Part shown: positions 11,331 through 23,056 of the stretch, in pieces
Layout of the letters: each line of letters starts with the position of its first letter
Position numbering within the stretch: the stretch's first letter is position 1
Assembly (NCBI RefSeq): GCF_010015585.1
Contig: NW_022985071.1
Coordinates: forward strand, 62,001-126,000
Source: Eremomyces bilateralis CBS 781.70
Taxonomy: Eukaryota; Ascomycota; Dothideomycetes; Eremomycetales; Eremomycetaceae
DNA: 64,000 nucleotides
Direction: 5' to 3'
Made by a program: the position numbers and the translations under genes
Notes under the pieces: generated by a model
Seen by the model: only the letters and a program-made list of their open reading frames with translations
Told to the model about the DNA's origin: nothing
Database searches by the model: none

Positions 11331-13162
11331 GAGGAAGGTAGACACTCAGCCTAGCGTGGGTGGCTGGTGAGGGCTGATGCTTAGTACCAGCTTCGAGTGT
11401 CGCAAAATATGGGGTGCCAAAAGGGGTACTATTACCCCTTAAAGCGATTTCATCTATTTTTGTCTAGCATTGAGTTTGGTGCTGCCCAACCCATGAGGCC
11501 GTTCTGCATGTACAGGGCCAAATTTGATCATTGTGAAGTGTGAGCCAGCGAATAGGAACAATTGCAAGGACTATAGACTATGGGACTTCGACGAAATGAA
11601 AGGAAGACCTTCTAGCGGTAAGGAGTTGGAAAGGACTTTTGACTTGCGAAACAGCCGCTGTGACATGGACGCAAGACTGAAGGTATGGAGAGAGGAATCG
11701 AGAGCATGATGGATCATGGATGCAACCAGAGCCCTAAATGAATGTCTGACTCAAGATTGAAGTGCAGGCCCAAGAATTTGCTGGGAATATGAACAGTGCC
11801 CAGGCGGATCGAGATTTGCTGGTTTGGATAACTGTTGGGTAGGTATTTAAGGTTAGTGCCGCCATCATCAAGCCTGCGCCGGTGTCAGCACTAAGGTCGA
11901 GTTAATCCTCTGTCCAGACTCCAGACTCCGGGGCTCCCGGCCTGCACCAAGAGTGAGGCTGAGTCGGACCAGTCAGCATTCTGGACTTTCTTTGTCCAAA
12001 TCGAATTAAGCTCTCGTTACTAAGACATGACGTGGAGACCGCCTGGGAAGCTTGGAACGCTTGAATCGGGCGATCAATGCTTAGATCACGGAATAACCGA
12101 GTTCACAGCCCTGAAGGGCTGAACTGAGTATCTGGCAGCGCCACAGAGGACCTAACATTATCATTGTGGGCCAGGTGAGGGTGAGAATAAGAAAGACTAA
12201 AGGAAAAGAAATTACGGGCGGGTTAGGACGGTCTATCGGAATTTAGAATGACGGAATTGAAACAACTAGATACATTTGTGGTGATTGCTGGTGGATGCTT
12301 GCCTGCGTACGTCCGTATGGTATGGATACGTACTACCATTCAATTAGTGAGTGGAGTGACTGCGCTAAAAGATATTTAGAGCACCATGATCGTCTTGTAG
12401 CAGAGTCAAGAACAAACAGAGCCATATCGCAAGAATCGCGCAATGGTGCGTACTATGACCCAATCCGTTACCGCCGGCCTTAATAAATTCCCCCCTGGGG
12501 TGATTGTTGCGACCAAAAATAAGATTAAAGAAGTGTTGATGCATCTACACGCGTCGATCCATAAAGAGTTCCAGTGGTGAGAGCTGATCAGTGTCGTGTC
12601 AGGGTCGTAGTGAATGATGATACGGTACGATATGAGGTAGGCGACGATCTACGGCCGAAAGAATGTATGCTTGGTATGCTAGATGCCGACTTGCCGGGAC
12701 CACGCAATGGGCACGTTTGAATGCCCGCCTCCTCAAGCCAATCACAAAGATCGATTGTGGAATAATCAATGCAATACCCTGCAGTATTGAACGGAAACGG
12801 TGCAGGCAATGGATTCATGCCAGGCATTAGAATGGGTGCCTTGTCCGACAGGTATTACACAGGACTGAGAAGCATACGACGCGCCAGTGCCATGCTCGCA
12901 TATTTCAAAAGGGGTAACTTCAGCGAGCTGAGTGAATTTTACAGCCACAGAGGAAGAGAATCTTCTCCACCTGTACGTACGAACTTGACGCTTGGATCGT
13001 CGTGACTATATATGATGGTCCAGCCCTCCTGTCACGAGAAAAGGTCGAGAAGACCATCCTGATATCCGCAAGCCTCCACAGGTTCCTACTATTGAACAGA
13101 CTTCGAGTTCATCACGAGACTGACCCCCCAGCAATCCGACAACCTTGCCCGGTAAGGACGAG
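11331..13162. other. Intergenic, upstream of the DUF3112 gene
   Basis: Gene-poor spacer of 1.8 kb. A plus-strand open frame at 11524-11709 and overlapping frames on both strands at 12588-13005 have no recognisable motif. ACTATATATGA at about 13005-13015 could act as a TATA element for the gene starting at 13163. Confidence 0.35.
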
Positions 13163-14261
13163 ATGGCGATGCCAGCAAATCAGGTATGCCCACCCAAGTG
13201 CGCAATGCGGACCTCAACAGTCTAACTTATCGAATTTGCAGACCCAAGCAGGGCCGCCCTATCTTCCTCAGGTTTGGTCCTTAGGGGGAGTGGCCAAGGA
13301 CACCCCCGATCTCGCCGCCTCAGGCGCATTCCTAGGCCTGTTCATCTTGGGCGCCGCGGCGCACATGCTCATCCACCGGGCAAACAAGAAAAAAGGCAAA
13401 AGATTTGGCATCTCCCACTTCATCTTCGGTACGCAAACCGCCGTGCCACCACCACCATGACTCTGGCTCCTAACCGTCTCCATAGGCTTCTGCTGCGCCC
13501 GCATTTCGACCCTCGTCCTCCGCATCCTGGTCGTCAAAAACCCGACCAGCGTCGGCACAGCCATCGCTGCGCAGGTCCTCATCCTCTCCGGCGTGCTGCT
13601 GCTCTTCATCGTCAACCTCATCTTCGCCCGCCGCATCATCCGCGCCCAGCACCCGCGCCTCGGCTGGCACCGCACCGTCTCCGCCGGCTTCATTGCCCTC
13701 TTCGTGCTCATCGGCGCCACACTCGCCGCCACCGTCGCCGTGACCGTGTTGATGTTCTACACGCTGAACCCGGACACGCGGCGCGCCGCGCGCGGCGTCC
13801 AGCTGTACGCGGCGACGTTCCTGGCGGTTGTGGCGACGTTGCCGATGCTGATGATGCTGCTCGGCGTGGTGCTGCCGCGGAGAACGCGCGTGGACAAGTT
13901 TGGCGAGGGTAGATTTCGGACGAAGGTCTTGGTGGTGCTGTCGGCGAGCATGCTGCTCTCTTTCGGCGCGTGGTACCGTGCGTTGACTTCGTACATCGAC
14001 CCGGTCCCACGGAGCGAGCCGTTACCCGGGTACTTCGGCAAAGCGCCATTCTACATCGTTATCTTCGGCGTGGAGATTGTGGTGGTGTGGCTCTATTTCT
14101 TCCTTCGGATCGATAAACGATTCAGAACTCCAGATGGCGCAAAAGGACCGGGGTCGTACGCGGCGGGCCAAGGACTTACTCCCCCAAAACCAGGGTCGGA
14201 CATTATTTATACGGAACTCGGGTCCGTCGAGGATCAGTACCACCGTCGAGGAGCGTTTTAG
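13163..14261 (+). CDS. DUF3112-type multi-spanning membrane protein
   Basis: Exons are 13163-13183, 13242-13428 and 13486-14261 (984 nt, 327 aa). The first exon encodes only seven residues (MAMPANQ). The protein shows about seven hydrophobic segments: one after the N-terminal TPDLAASGAFLGLFILGAAA, then a loop with NKKKGKRFG, then FGFCCARISTLVLRI and further spans, ending in FYIVIFGVEIVVVWLYFFLRID and a polar cytosolic tail. The early TPD motif, the basic first loop and FCCARI match the fungal family DUF3112, which has no established function. Third codon positions are very C-rich from 13490 to 13730, then G-rich to about 13960. It converges on GPN2, with 211 bp between the stop codons. Confidence 0.85.
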
Positions 14262-14472
14262 AGTTGGGACGACATTGAGAGCGTCTGCGTCCCATAGATC
14301 TGTCGAGCCTGGGCGTTGCGGAGGGAATTCCTTCATGGACTTAATATTATGGCCTCCCCGACCAGGGATAGCGTAGAAATAGTTTGTGGGAGTCTGTTTG
14401 ACACAATTAGATGCATACCTACCAAAACAACGAGACGAACGAGCTCACCACTCTCTCCAATTCTTGCGATTC

Positions 14473-15729
14473 TTAACCGTGTTTCTTTACGACTTTGATC
14501 CCGCTGTCGCTCGGATTCCACATATCCCCCTCCTCTTTCCTCTCCTGCGATCCGCCTCGACCCCGCAAATCCGCCGCATTCCGCACCTCGCCACCTTCCT
14601 CTTCTTCCGCCGGCAACCCCGCCTCCTCCCTCCACCCCTTCCGCTCTATCTCATCGAACTCCGCCCGCCGCGTCACCCAGCGCTCTTGCACGTCCCGCGC
14701 ATCCATCATCGTCGCGCCCTCCCGCATCGCCGTCTGCCAGACGGCTGCCTCGTTTGATGCCTCCGCATCGCCGGGCCGGCCGGTGAAGATATAGCCGCCG
14801 GCGGTGTCGATCGCACGGAGCAGGGTCATCATCGACTGCTTGTCTTCCACGGCGAGGGTGTGGAAAGAGAGGAGGCCGAAGTCGGTGACTAGCTCTGCGA
14901 GGGCGAGGCCGAGGCGGGCGAGCTTTGATTGGGGCTTGGTGGTGTCGGGGTGGCCGGTGTCGGAGGGTAGGGAGGTGGGTTGGCGGGGGAAAAGGCGCTG
15001 TTCGTCCTCCATGTATGGGAGGAGGTAGGTGAGGTCGTGGACTTCGGTGTAGAACTCCAGACCGAAGGGAAGAGGCGGGTAGCTCGCGAGATTGTCGATT
15101 TTGGTGAAGACGTTCAGGTGGGGAAGCTCCATTTGCAGCATGCCGCGGAGGGCAACTAGGAGTGCGGAGATGTAGAGTGATGGTTGTGTTAGGACATGAC
15201 TGTCGAGGAGGTGTAGAACTACTAGCTGTTGCAATGGTTAGTCCTGTTCTACCTGGGGAGAAAGGATATGGGAGGGAGAGCGGACTCTGTACCCTATCTT
15301 CTGCAGGTGCACGAAGATGTTCTTCAAGGACGCGTGATGGGTGAAGAGCTCGACTTGTCCAGGGCAATCAAATATGACATACTGATCTAAAGCGAAAGTT
15401 AGACCGTAGTAGCTAGATATCATCGGGGACAAAATACCCTCTCCGAGGCCTTTAAGTCCCTCGTCGAGCCATGACATGTTATGTTCTAGCTCTTCCAGGG
15501 CATATAAAATCGCTCCATTCGGCCCCAGCTCCTCGTCCTTCATGATCTCATCAAGGGTGACGAGATCCCGAATATCCAGCGCCGCTTCATAAGAGGTCCG
15601 ATCATTGGCGGGATCGAGATTGACAATGGAACAATTGCGCCCGATTGCGCCCATGAATTGCTGCATCCCATCGCAATATGTCGACTTTCCGGAGCCTGGC
15701 GGCCCGATCACTAGCTGTCCGAACGGCAT
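14473..15729 (-). CDS. GPN2: GPN-loop GTPase 2
   Basis: Exons are 15729-15286 and 15225-14473 (398 aa). The N-terminal MPFGQLVIGPPGSGKSTYCD is the diagnostic GPN2 start with the P-loop. Next come the GPN-type region (ELGPNGAILYAL), the G3 region FDCPGQVELFTHH, and TKIDNL in the base-recognition area. GPN GTPases act in the cytosol in assembly and nuclear import of RNA polymerase II and III. The C-terminus is extended and rich in Glu, Gly and Lys. The intron begins GTCCGC, a weak donor, but the join KIGYR/LVVLHLLDSH is exactly what the family shows. An ATG at 15753 would add eight residues (MKSKHALT); I prefer 15729 because relatives start at MPFGQ. Confidence 0.95.
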
Positions 15730-16759
15730 GGTGAGAGCATGCTTCGATTTCAAGACGTGCTGTCTCAGTATGTAGGAATGTCGACTCCTGGGTTCGAGGC
15801 TGTAACGTAGTCCGGAATGGAGGCGTTCAAGTCATAGAAAATGGGATTAAGAATATAAGTTCGATTTCGTTCCATCAGTTGTGAGTTCTAATAATCCAGG
15901 GCTGCGCAACTCTAAATATTTATGCCTGAGGCTCCAAGATACCACCAGAAATTCCATCAATAATGCAGCCATACAGATAGTAGTAGTATCACCAGCTGTA
16001 CCTCCGGTCATTACGAATATTGCAGGAGTCAACTCGGTTGTCCTTGTTGGGATTTTATTCGCAGCAGGAATATCGACCATAGCACTCGACTTCTCCTTAG
16101 ACTTTAGTCGCTGAACCGCCGACGAACTTAAACCAATTCTCGCCTGGGGGGCTGTCTACTGTAATGGACATTAATCGAGGTCCCTAGCAGTACATAAGTG
16201 GCTCGTGTTTTGGTGATTCCACGCTTGATTAGCCGTGGTTGAAAAGGAGTGAATTCAGCAACATAGTCAAATTGGTGCAGTGCCATTTAAGTACATCCCT
16301 TGGTGCCATAGCAAAGAGTGATCGTGATAGCATGATAGACCGAGCGTAGAGCAGGGCACATCGTGATATGGTTGTGCATTCCTCGATGGCCTTCCCGGAG
16401 TATCGCTCGAACCGGCAGGTCGTAGCAAACCCGGATCGTGCGTGCGCGAGGATACTCGATACCGGTTCACGACGAGATCACATACCGGGTGTCAGCCGAT
16501 CGTCGTGAACCTTTACCTTCAATTGGAAACGCTGATAATCAGATGCTAAATAATAGTGCCACACGAGGGAACCAATCCCAACTCCGTATCAGAGACGACA
16601 TTCACAAGGGCGCCATTACGCCTCTCGCGTCGTCCGTCCGTAGGTGATGTGAAGGAGGGAGGTATTCCATGTGCCAACGTAGGCGTACCTATCGTAACGC
16701 ATGACGATTTATCTTCCTCGCTTCACGGTATCGCCCTCCGGCTGCGTGGTGAAGCCAGT
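15730..16759. other. Intergenic between GPN2 and SUMO
   Basis: Holds the GPN2 promoter and the SUMO 3' flank. Frames at 15881-16114 (+) and 15847-16080 (-) lie opposite each other; neither has a good start or a known motif. No other gene seen. Confidence 0.45.
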
Positions 16760-17141
16760 TTAAAAGTTGCCACCCACTTGCTCTTGGTGCACTTCCAAGG
16801 TGTCGCCGTCTTGCATTTCGAGCTGGGAGAACGGATGGGTTAGTCACGGCGCAGGCGACAGAAACAATCCATTCGTAAAGCGCACTACTTACCGAATCGG
16901 GGTTATCGGTCGGATGAACGCGTTGGCCATCGAAGAGAAACCGCACGCTCTGTGGACTTCTTCCACTCCGTTCGCAGAAGGCGTCCATAAGCTTTTTGAG
17001 GTAAGTTGAGCGCTTGATCTTGAAGAAGACCTCGTTATTGTTGTCGGTCACTTTGATATTGAGGTGCTCCACCGGAGGTACCGGGCCATCCTCTTGACGC
17101 GCCGCGTTGTCGGGTGAGTTTTCTCCGGACATATTGGTCAT
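16760..17141 (-). CDS. SMT3: SUMO (Smt3) precursor
   Basis: Exons are 17141-16893 and 16822-16760 (103 aa). The beta-grasp ubiquitin-like fold is recognisable from HLNIKVTDNNNEVFFKIKRS, LMDAFCERSG, RFLFDGQRVHPTDNPDS and, after splicing, LEMQDGDTLEVHQEQVGG. The chain ends GG-NF, so a Ulp1-type protease must remove two residues to expose the diglycine for conjugation. The intron falls between D-N-P-D-S and L-E-M; read-through gives a nonsensical C-terminus with no diglycine. The flexible N-terminus (MTNMSGENSPDNAARQED) is typical; the ATG at 17132 is an equally possible start. A minisatellite lies 80-175 bp upstream of the ATG. Confidence 0.96.
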
Positions 17142-18093
17142 TGGTGCGGTGATGTCTCGTGGACTGAGTAGTAGTGGGAAAGCGGTTTTGGTGCGTTGTT
17201 GGAGTTAGAGGCCTGAAGAGGTGAGAAGGTCAGAGGTGAGTAGGTTAGAGGCGAGAAGGTCAGAGTTTGAAGGCTAGAGGTGAAAGCTAGAGGTGAAGGC
17301 TAGAGGTGAGAAGATCAACGAGGTGATCGCATGAAATATATCGAGTTCAGTGCGACACGACAGGAGGGCATGATGTTGAGAAGTCCGTCTTCTTGGGCTC
17401 ACTTACCAGGAAGTGATAGGTCACGAACCGGTTGTCGGAGTTAATGGCGGTAAGAGCGGTAAGAGCGCGTCTTGTGTTGGTCGTTGCTCGGGTGGTAGAT
17501 GAGAGAGAGAGTAGTGGTTGCTGGAGTCAGAGTATGGATACGAGATGATGAGAAGTGGAAGTCCAGAGGCGAAAGGAGGCGAGAAAGTGAGTCTGATGAT
17601 GTTTGGAGAAGGTGTTGGTGGTTGATGGTGGGGTTGATATTGGATGTCGATTGGTGGGATGAAAGACGTAAAGAAGGTTTCAGGTGCTAGGACTGGGTGT
17701 ATTGTTATTATTCTTATTACTAAGAGATTCTTTTTGTTCCGTTTAGTAAACTTTAGTTAGAGAATTGATGATGGAAATGCCTGGAATCTGCCTGACTGCC
17801 TGCCTGGATGCCTAAGCAGAGGTTGCCTCCTTGTTTCGGTTCTCTCCTCAGCTAATGGCAAAAGAGAACCGTGATGGATTTCCTGCTCAGACCGCATACA
17901 ATGAGATGCAACCACAGCAAAACGTGCAACTCTATTATCACCATTGAATTTAAACTTATATAATTGGCTAGTGGCACTGTTATCGGATCAGTTTCCACTT
18001 GGTGTCCTCAATTTGTCTTTGTGCTCCGTTCTTCAATGCGAGATACATGCAGCACATTGTCAACCCGTTCTCTTGACATCATTAGAGCAAGTC
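17142..18093. other. Divergent promoter region, SUMO and CMC4
   Basis: Contains the minisatellite described separately. From the SUMO side (minus strand) it is pyrimidine-rich, as in promoters of strongly expressed fungal genes. An AT-rich TTATATAA at 17956-17963 lies about 130 bp before the CMC4 ATG. No gene seen. Confidence 0.45.
17220..17316. repeat. Imperfect 13-15 bp minisatellite upstream of SUMO
   Basis: About seven degenerate copies of a unit close to GGTGAGAAGGTCAGA, varying to GGTGAGTAGGTTAGA, GGTGAAGGCTAGA and similar. It is purine-rich on the plus strand and so pyrimidine-rich on the SUMO sense strand, which places it in the SUMO promoter or 5' UTR. Copy drift suggests an old array. 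Confidence 0.7.
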
Positions 18094-18556
18094 ATGGTAT
18101 GAGGCCGATGTCAGTCCTGCCATGCCCATCTGTTAAACCTCTCATGTAGGGCGTCGAGGAGGATCTCAAAACAGATCCGCCATGCCATCCACGCGCATGT
18201 GCCATCCAGAGTACGTTAGAAATCTCTTCCTATTTCACTCAGGTAGTGGTGACTGAGAGCCGTCTTTAGATTGCATACAGAAGTCGAATTACAACGAAGA
18301 CAAGTGCAAGAAAGAGGTAAGACACTTCAAGTTCCTTGTCTCTGGATGTCTAACCCATGCGCCAGATTGACGCGCTCTATGAATGCTGCAATGCATTCTA
18401 CAAGAAGAATGGAGAAGAGGCGTCCACAGTGAGCTGTCCGAAATTCTCGCTTCTCAAGTGCGTCATCTCCAAGCTCCTAAATTCATCCATCTGTCGGTAT
18501 CAAGTGAATTGACCCGATCCAGACTCAAGATGAAGCAGCGAGGCATCCAGCAATAG
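18094..18556 (+). CDS. CMC4: CMC4, twin C-X9-C mitochondrial intermembrane-space protein
   Basis: Five exons: 18094-18096 (the ATG alone), 18150-18210, 18270-18316, 18366-18457 and 18523-18556, totalling 237 nt (78 aa). Cysteines 13/23 and 34/44 form the twin C-X9-C pairs (CHPRACAIQNC and CKKEIDALYEC). C45, followed by NAFYKKNG, and a later VSCPKFSLLKLKMKQR complete the family pattern shared with yeast Cmc4 and human CMC4/C6.1B. Such proteins are trapped in the intermembrane space by Mia40-driven disulphide formation and are linked to respiratory-chain assembly. All four introns have GT-AG ends and every junction keeps frame. No single open frame exceeds about 30 codons, so gene finders could easily miss it. 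Confidence 0.93.
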
Positions 18557-19069
18557 GGGATTTGACATGATAAGTGTGTCACGTCTAGGTTGAAGCCGCG
18601 CGAATCTCTAGAGGATTATGGAACGGGGAACAACGGTAGACGCGTGGAAATTAATCTTAGGCTATCGTGAGCACGCAAGAGGTCTGATGACCTGAGCAAA
18701 CACTGTAAAATTTCGTTTGACCGAGACTCTATGACAGCCTTGTAAAAGACATTGTGAAGAGAAGAAGAAGAAGAGAGAAACTTTTTGGCGGTTTTATGCT
18801 GGTGAAGGAGAAAGTACGGATGCCTTGATGCCTTGGTGCGTAATTTATCACGCTAGGCCTCATATGGTTAGCTTAGTTTATACAGCAGCGTGTTTGGGAT
18901 CTTCCTCTCACGAAAAGTGAAGCTCCCCAGCTCTGCAACCTCTTGAAGCTCATAACGTTCAACTATTATCGATCAGGATGAGCTCAGCCGCCTAAATCTG
19001 ACGTTGGCCAGCTCACGTCCTCTATGCCCAAGGTAGTGGTTAACGTTCCACATCTTCAAGCTCGTTGAA
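18557..19069. other. Intergenic, CMC4 3' flank and NUP84 promoter
   Basis: A short GAA-rich purine run lies near 18756-18778. No gene or other clear element is seen. Confidence 0.4.
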
Positions 19070-22000
19070 ATGGCAGCTTTCAATCTCCGGTCCGCGCCTT
19101 CACGGAACCTAGGTCTTCGTGATGTGAGTTCACAAACCTCGTGCCAGCGCGTTTTATTTCATTGATGATTGACTCTGGCGAGCAGCAACGTGGTCATCCC
19201 CTACGCCAGGTATCCCAAGAAGCACCACCCGCCGCTCCCGCGCAATCGAACGAGGAATACCTCCGATCTTTCCGTACCGCCGTGGATCGAATCAGTGATG
19301 AAGTGGAAGCCTTCGCGGAGCAGGTAGATGTGTGGACCACGGACTTTCTTCGTCACAAAGATGTCCCGGAGGAACGTCGGAAGGAGTTGCACTTCAAGAA
19401 TACTCTGCGCTTGCTCAACACCTTGAGCGACATCGCCGACAAGAGCGCGCAAAAGAGGATCCAGGAGTCAGGTGGCGCGCTACGATTCTCGGGTAGTTTC
19501 CAGCTCGACCCTAATGGGAAGGAAATTCCCAAGTTGGACAATCCGCAGACCTTCCTCGAGTCGTCCGATACATGGAAATTGGTGCAGCGACTCTACAAAT
19601 TCCAGTTCGAGTTCCAGGGAGCCTTGAAACAGCGGATTGAGGAGCAGGAGGCCCAACGCACACCGAGCATCACGTCCCCGCAAGATGTGTCCACGGAATC
19701 GAAGCGAATTTGGGAGGAGTTTCTGGCCTCGGAGGCCTCCGCCCGGGAGCGTTGTGAGATTCTGGCATGGTTGGAGGGCAAGTCTGGCGTGACTGAGGAC
19801 AAGCTTGAGGAGAAAATGCAACAGTTGGAAATCCAATCGGGAACAAACGGCACCTGGTCCGGGGGATGGATGAATTCCCGAGCGGAAGTTAAGAACGCAA
19901 AGCGGTTTCGCAACGTGGATGGGCCGCTCAGCGAGGACGGGCCGATTATCCGCGCAAACGATGGAATCGCGACGCTGGTTTCGCATCTTGATCCCGATGC
20001 GCCCTCCCGGGAGTTACGACAGGTTGCGAAGGAGGATTCACATCGAGAAATGGCACACTGGGGCCGTTGCTATCAAATGCTCCGCACCCGATCCGCCGAG
20101 GAGACGGTCGAGGAGTTCTGTAAGGACAGGCAGGAATCATGGCGTGCCGCAACGCTGGGCGTCTTTTCATCGGCCCCCGAGCAACGCGTGTGCATCCCCG
20201 GTGCCGACTGTGGCGCCCTGTTCCGACGAATGTGCTACTCTGCTGCCCGAAACCCCAAGGCCGATCGCTACGAACAAGCGTGCTACGGCCTTCTTGGGGG
20301 ATATATTCCCGCTGTGGATGCCGTTGCCGAGGACCGCGATGATTACCGATATGCAAGGGTGAACGCGGAACTGATCTGGCAGTTTGATGCCTATGTTCGT
20401 TCAAAACACCCGGAGTTGATACCTCGAACGATCGATCGATTCGACGCGGGCGTACCAGATGCCGGCTCTGAGGCTCTATTTTCTCTGGCGCATAAATGGG
20501 GGCAACGATCACCCGCACAGAGTGTCCAAGATGTTTTCATGGAGAATCGATTCTTGAACCTGACCACGTTTCTGGGCGCGTTCCTAAGCAAGCACGAGAC
20601 GCAGGCGGACGGAGTCCCTGCCGATTTACGTTCTAGAATGGAGGCTCCGGATATTCCTGTCGCCCAGGACGACCCGAAATGGAGTTTCCCTTTCAAGCTT
20701 GACCCCTTGCTTAATGACGAGAACGTTCTTCGACTGGTCACCCATCTAGTCCTTATCTACGACAGCTTCCGCTGGTGTTCACCGACATCCGCGGATGACT
20801 CGATATCTCGGTCCCCAAACGCGGGGGAACCACTTGCCACGCTTCACCGGAACATCATCCTGCATTACATAAATTTCCTCCAGCGCGCAGGCAAGTTCGA
20901 GCTCATCCCTACCTATGCGGCTCACCTGGGGCACGAGATAGGCCCCAGGCGTATCGCCCCGGAGCTTCTACAGATCACGAGCACCGATGAGAAGAGGATG
21001 ATTGTCAACTTGCTGGAAGAGAACGACTTGAGCATGAAAAATCTCCTGGAAGGCCTGTTCGTATGGGCGTTAGAGACAAGTTCTCTGGGCAACGACAACC
21101 CGGCGCAGCCTCGTTTCCGAATGATAATCGACAAATGGGACGGCAAACGGTATCCCGACATTCTCAGAGATCGATTCGGCGAGCTCCCGCCGTCCGCACC
21201 GCTGGAGGAGACCATCCCCGACGACGAGGCCATGATCCTTCGTGCCATGGAGTGGGTCTTGCTCGTCGACGGGCATTGGGAGACATCGTTCGTCGTGCTG
21301 TCGCTGGCAATGGTCGGGTTTCTCCGCAGCGGCAAGTATTACGCGGCGAAGGCGCTCCTCGACGTCGCGTCGTTCAAGGACGTGTCGGAGCAGAAGACGC
21401 CGTACTATTTTAAGCACTCGTTCAACCTGGCGGATGACGGACTTCCAGCCGAAGCGGAGGACATTATCGTTAGTACCTTGTATCTGCGAGTTTATGGTTG
21501 GTACTGATGGTCTTTCTAGCATGTGAACAGCGAGGGGCAAGATTCCTGCGCGAACATTATGATCGAGCAAGCTCAAGCGTTTATCGATATGGAAGCGCTT
21601 GTGCGTGCGATCAGCGCCATCGAGACATGGGCGGAGTTCGTCGCCTTGCATCGGCCTGGGTAGAACACCCTTGTACTTTCCTTTTATGAGATGTCCATGC
21701 TTACCGCTATACAGGGACGGCACGCTTGCAGCCTTTTCGCCTGATAACCGAGCTGTAGCCAGAGACATCATGGACGATCTCCAGCAAGCAATGCAACCTC
21801 TCCTCCATGACGAGTTCTTACTCGACCTAGTCAACTTCGAGGGTCACTCTCCCCCCTCCGCCGCCCACCCATCCACTAACCCCCTCCCAGCCCCCGAATA
21901 TCACAACCTCCAAACCGCCCTCACCTCCGTCCGCCGCGCCTACCTTCCCGAAGTCATCCTCGCCTACCTCGCCTGCCTCAGCGTCGCCACCACCGTCACG

Positions 22001-22252
22001 GGGCGCGACTACATCTCCGTCGCCTACGAGGTCGCGCGCGACATCGCGCGGAAGAGCGGGGCACTCGTTGCGGACGCGTTCGTGGCGGCCGGGCGCATGG
22101 AGGAGCTGGTCACGTCGATGGCGCTGGCGAGTCGGGTGCTGTTGGGGCAGTTGCAGGAGTGTGGGGATGATAAGCGGGCGAAGGCGGCGCTGAAGAAGAA
22201 GAGATGGCAGGAGGAGGCGTGGCGGATTTGGGATATCGGTAGGTTGAAATGA
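19070..22252 (+). CDS. NUP84: Nucleoporin Nup84/Nup107, scaffold of the nuclear pore Y-complex
   Basis: Exons are 19070-19123, 19186-21468, 21520-21659 and 21715-22252 (3015 nt, 1004 aa). The first 18-residue exon (MAAFNLRSAPSRNLGLRD) is needed because the long second exon has no good ATG near its start. The all-helical fold is suggested throughout; family-like segments include EMAHWGRCYQMLRTRSAEET, FRRMCYSAARNP, FEGLFVWALE-like LLEGLFVWALET and the C-terminal DIMDDLQQAMQPLLHDEFLL with VARDIARKSGAL. The protein helps build the outer ring of the pore and joins the Nup145C/Nup133 arm. The acceptor of intron 1 may be 3 bp earlier (CAG/CAG). The last exon shows a strong C-ending then G-ending codon switch near 22010. 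Confidence 0.94.
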
Positions 22253-22563
22253 GCGGTGCAACGCCGGCAAATCTCTACCACAGCTACGTCGTTATCAGGA
22301 CTTTAGAAGCTTTGTTTTTTGTTAGGATACCGCTTCGGCCGTAATTGCATCGTTCTCAGGCGTCCATGGAAGCATTGTGTCGAATTGGGACACCGCGATG
22401 CAGGGAAGAAGCTAAACAATCAAAAGGTTCTAGAGCCAATTCCTTGCTTGGTGAAATTTATAAAGTCGAACTATCCCAACAGAAGATATATAATATACTC
22501 TACCCTCACTTCATTGCCCACTCTACCCACATTTCGAGAGCCATTCGTCAAGATCTATTCGTA
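22253..22563. other. Short intergenic spacer, NUP84 to VOC gene
   Basis: An AT-rich stretch (ATATATAATATACTC) near 22487-22501 could be the core promoter of the following gene. Nothing else seen. Confidence 0.4.
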
Positions 22564-22998
22564 ATGTCTTCTCCACCTGACGCCGGCATCGCTCGTGCCC
22601 ACCTCCGCGTCGCCCGACCGACCGACAACCTCGACGTGCTGCTTCATTTCTACGAGGCAGGACTCGGCTTCTCCGTGCTCTTCCGATTCGCAGACCACGC
22701 TGGCTTCAACGGTGTCATGCTCGGCCATCCGTCCGCCGACTATCATCTCGAATTCACATCGAACCGTGAACATTCGGTGGGACGATGTCCAACGTAAGAT
22801 CACCTGCTGGTGTTCTACTTGCCGGATTCAGAGCAGTGGGAGAAGGCGGTCGGGAGGATGGAGAGGCAGGGCTATCGTCCGGTTGGGTCGTTGAATCTGT
22901 ACTGGGATGTGCATGGGAGGACGTTTGAGGATCCGGATGGGTATCGAGTGGTGTTGCAGAACGCGGGATGGTCAAACCGGCTACAGAGCGAAGCATAA
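22564..22998 (+). pseudogene. VOC-superfamily (glyoxalase-fold) protein with an in-frame stop
   Basis: The frame from ATG 22564 reads a single-domain vicinal-oxygen-chelate protein: HLRVARPTDNL, FYEAGLGFSVLFRFADHAGF, ADYHLEFTS, then, after a TAA at 22795-22797, DHLLVFYLPDSEQWEKAV, GSLNLYWDVHGRTFEDPDGY and RVVLQNAGW up to the natural end at 22998. The stop replaces one codon in the linker before a conserved strand. No GT-AG intron removes it without also deleting the conserved DHLLVFYLPD segment. Without the stop the protein would be 144 codons, normal for the family. Family members bind a metal with His/Glu residues, but the substrate here cannot be assigned. It is either a recent pseudogene, an allele, a base error, or two separate pieces. 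It converges on the GILT-like gene, with 58 bp between the stops. Confidence 0.75.
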
Positions 22999-23056
22999 CT
23001 TCGAGGACGGCAGCGGCGCAGATGCAGTGTTGGATATTATTCTAATATATCTCCGC

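Noticed and set aside
13274-13912. A 212-codon Arg/His/Pro-rich frame overlapping DUF3112
   Set aside because: Arises from the C-rich third positions of the DUF3112 gene read one base off; the composition is implausible for a protein.
15847-16114. Two opposed open frames of about 77 codons
   Set aside because: No ATG in good context for the plus frame (it opens with GTG), no motif in either, and they lie in a normal spacer between GPN2 and SUMO.
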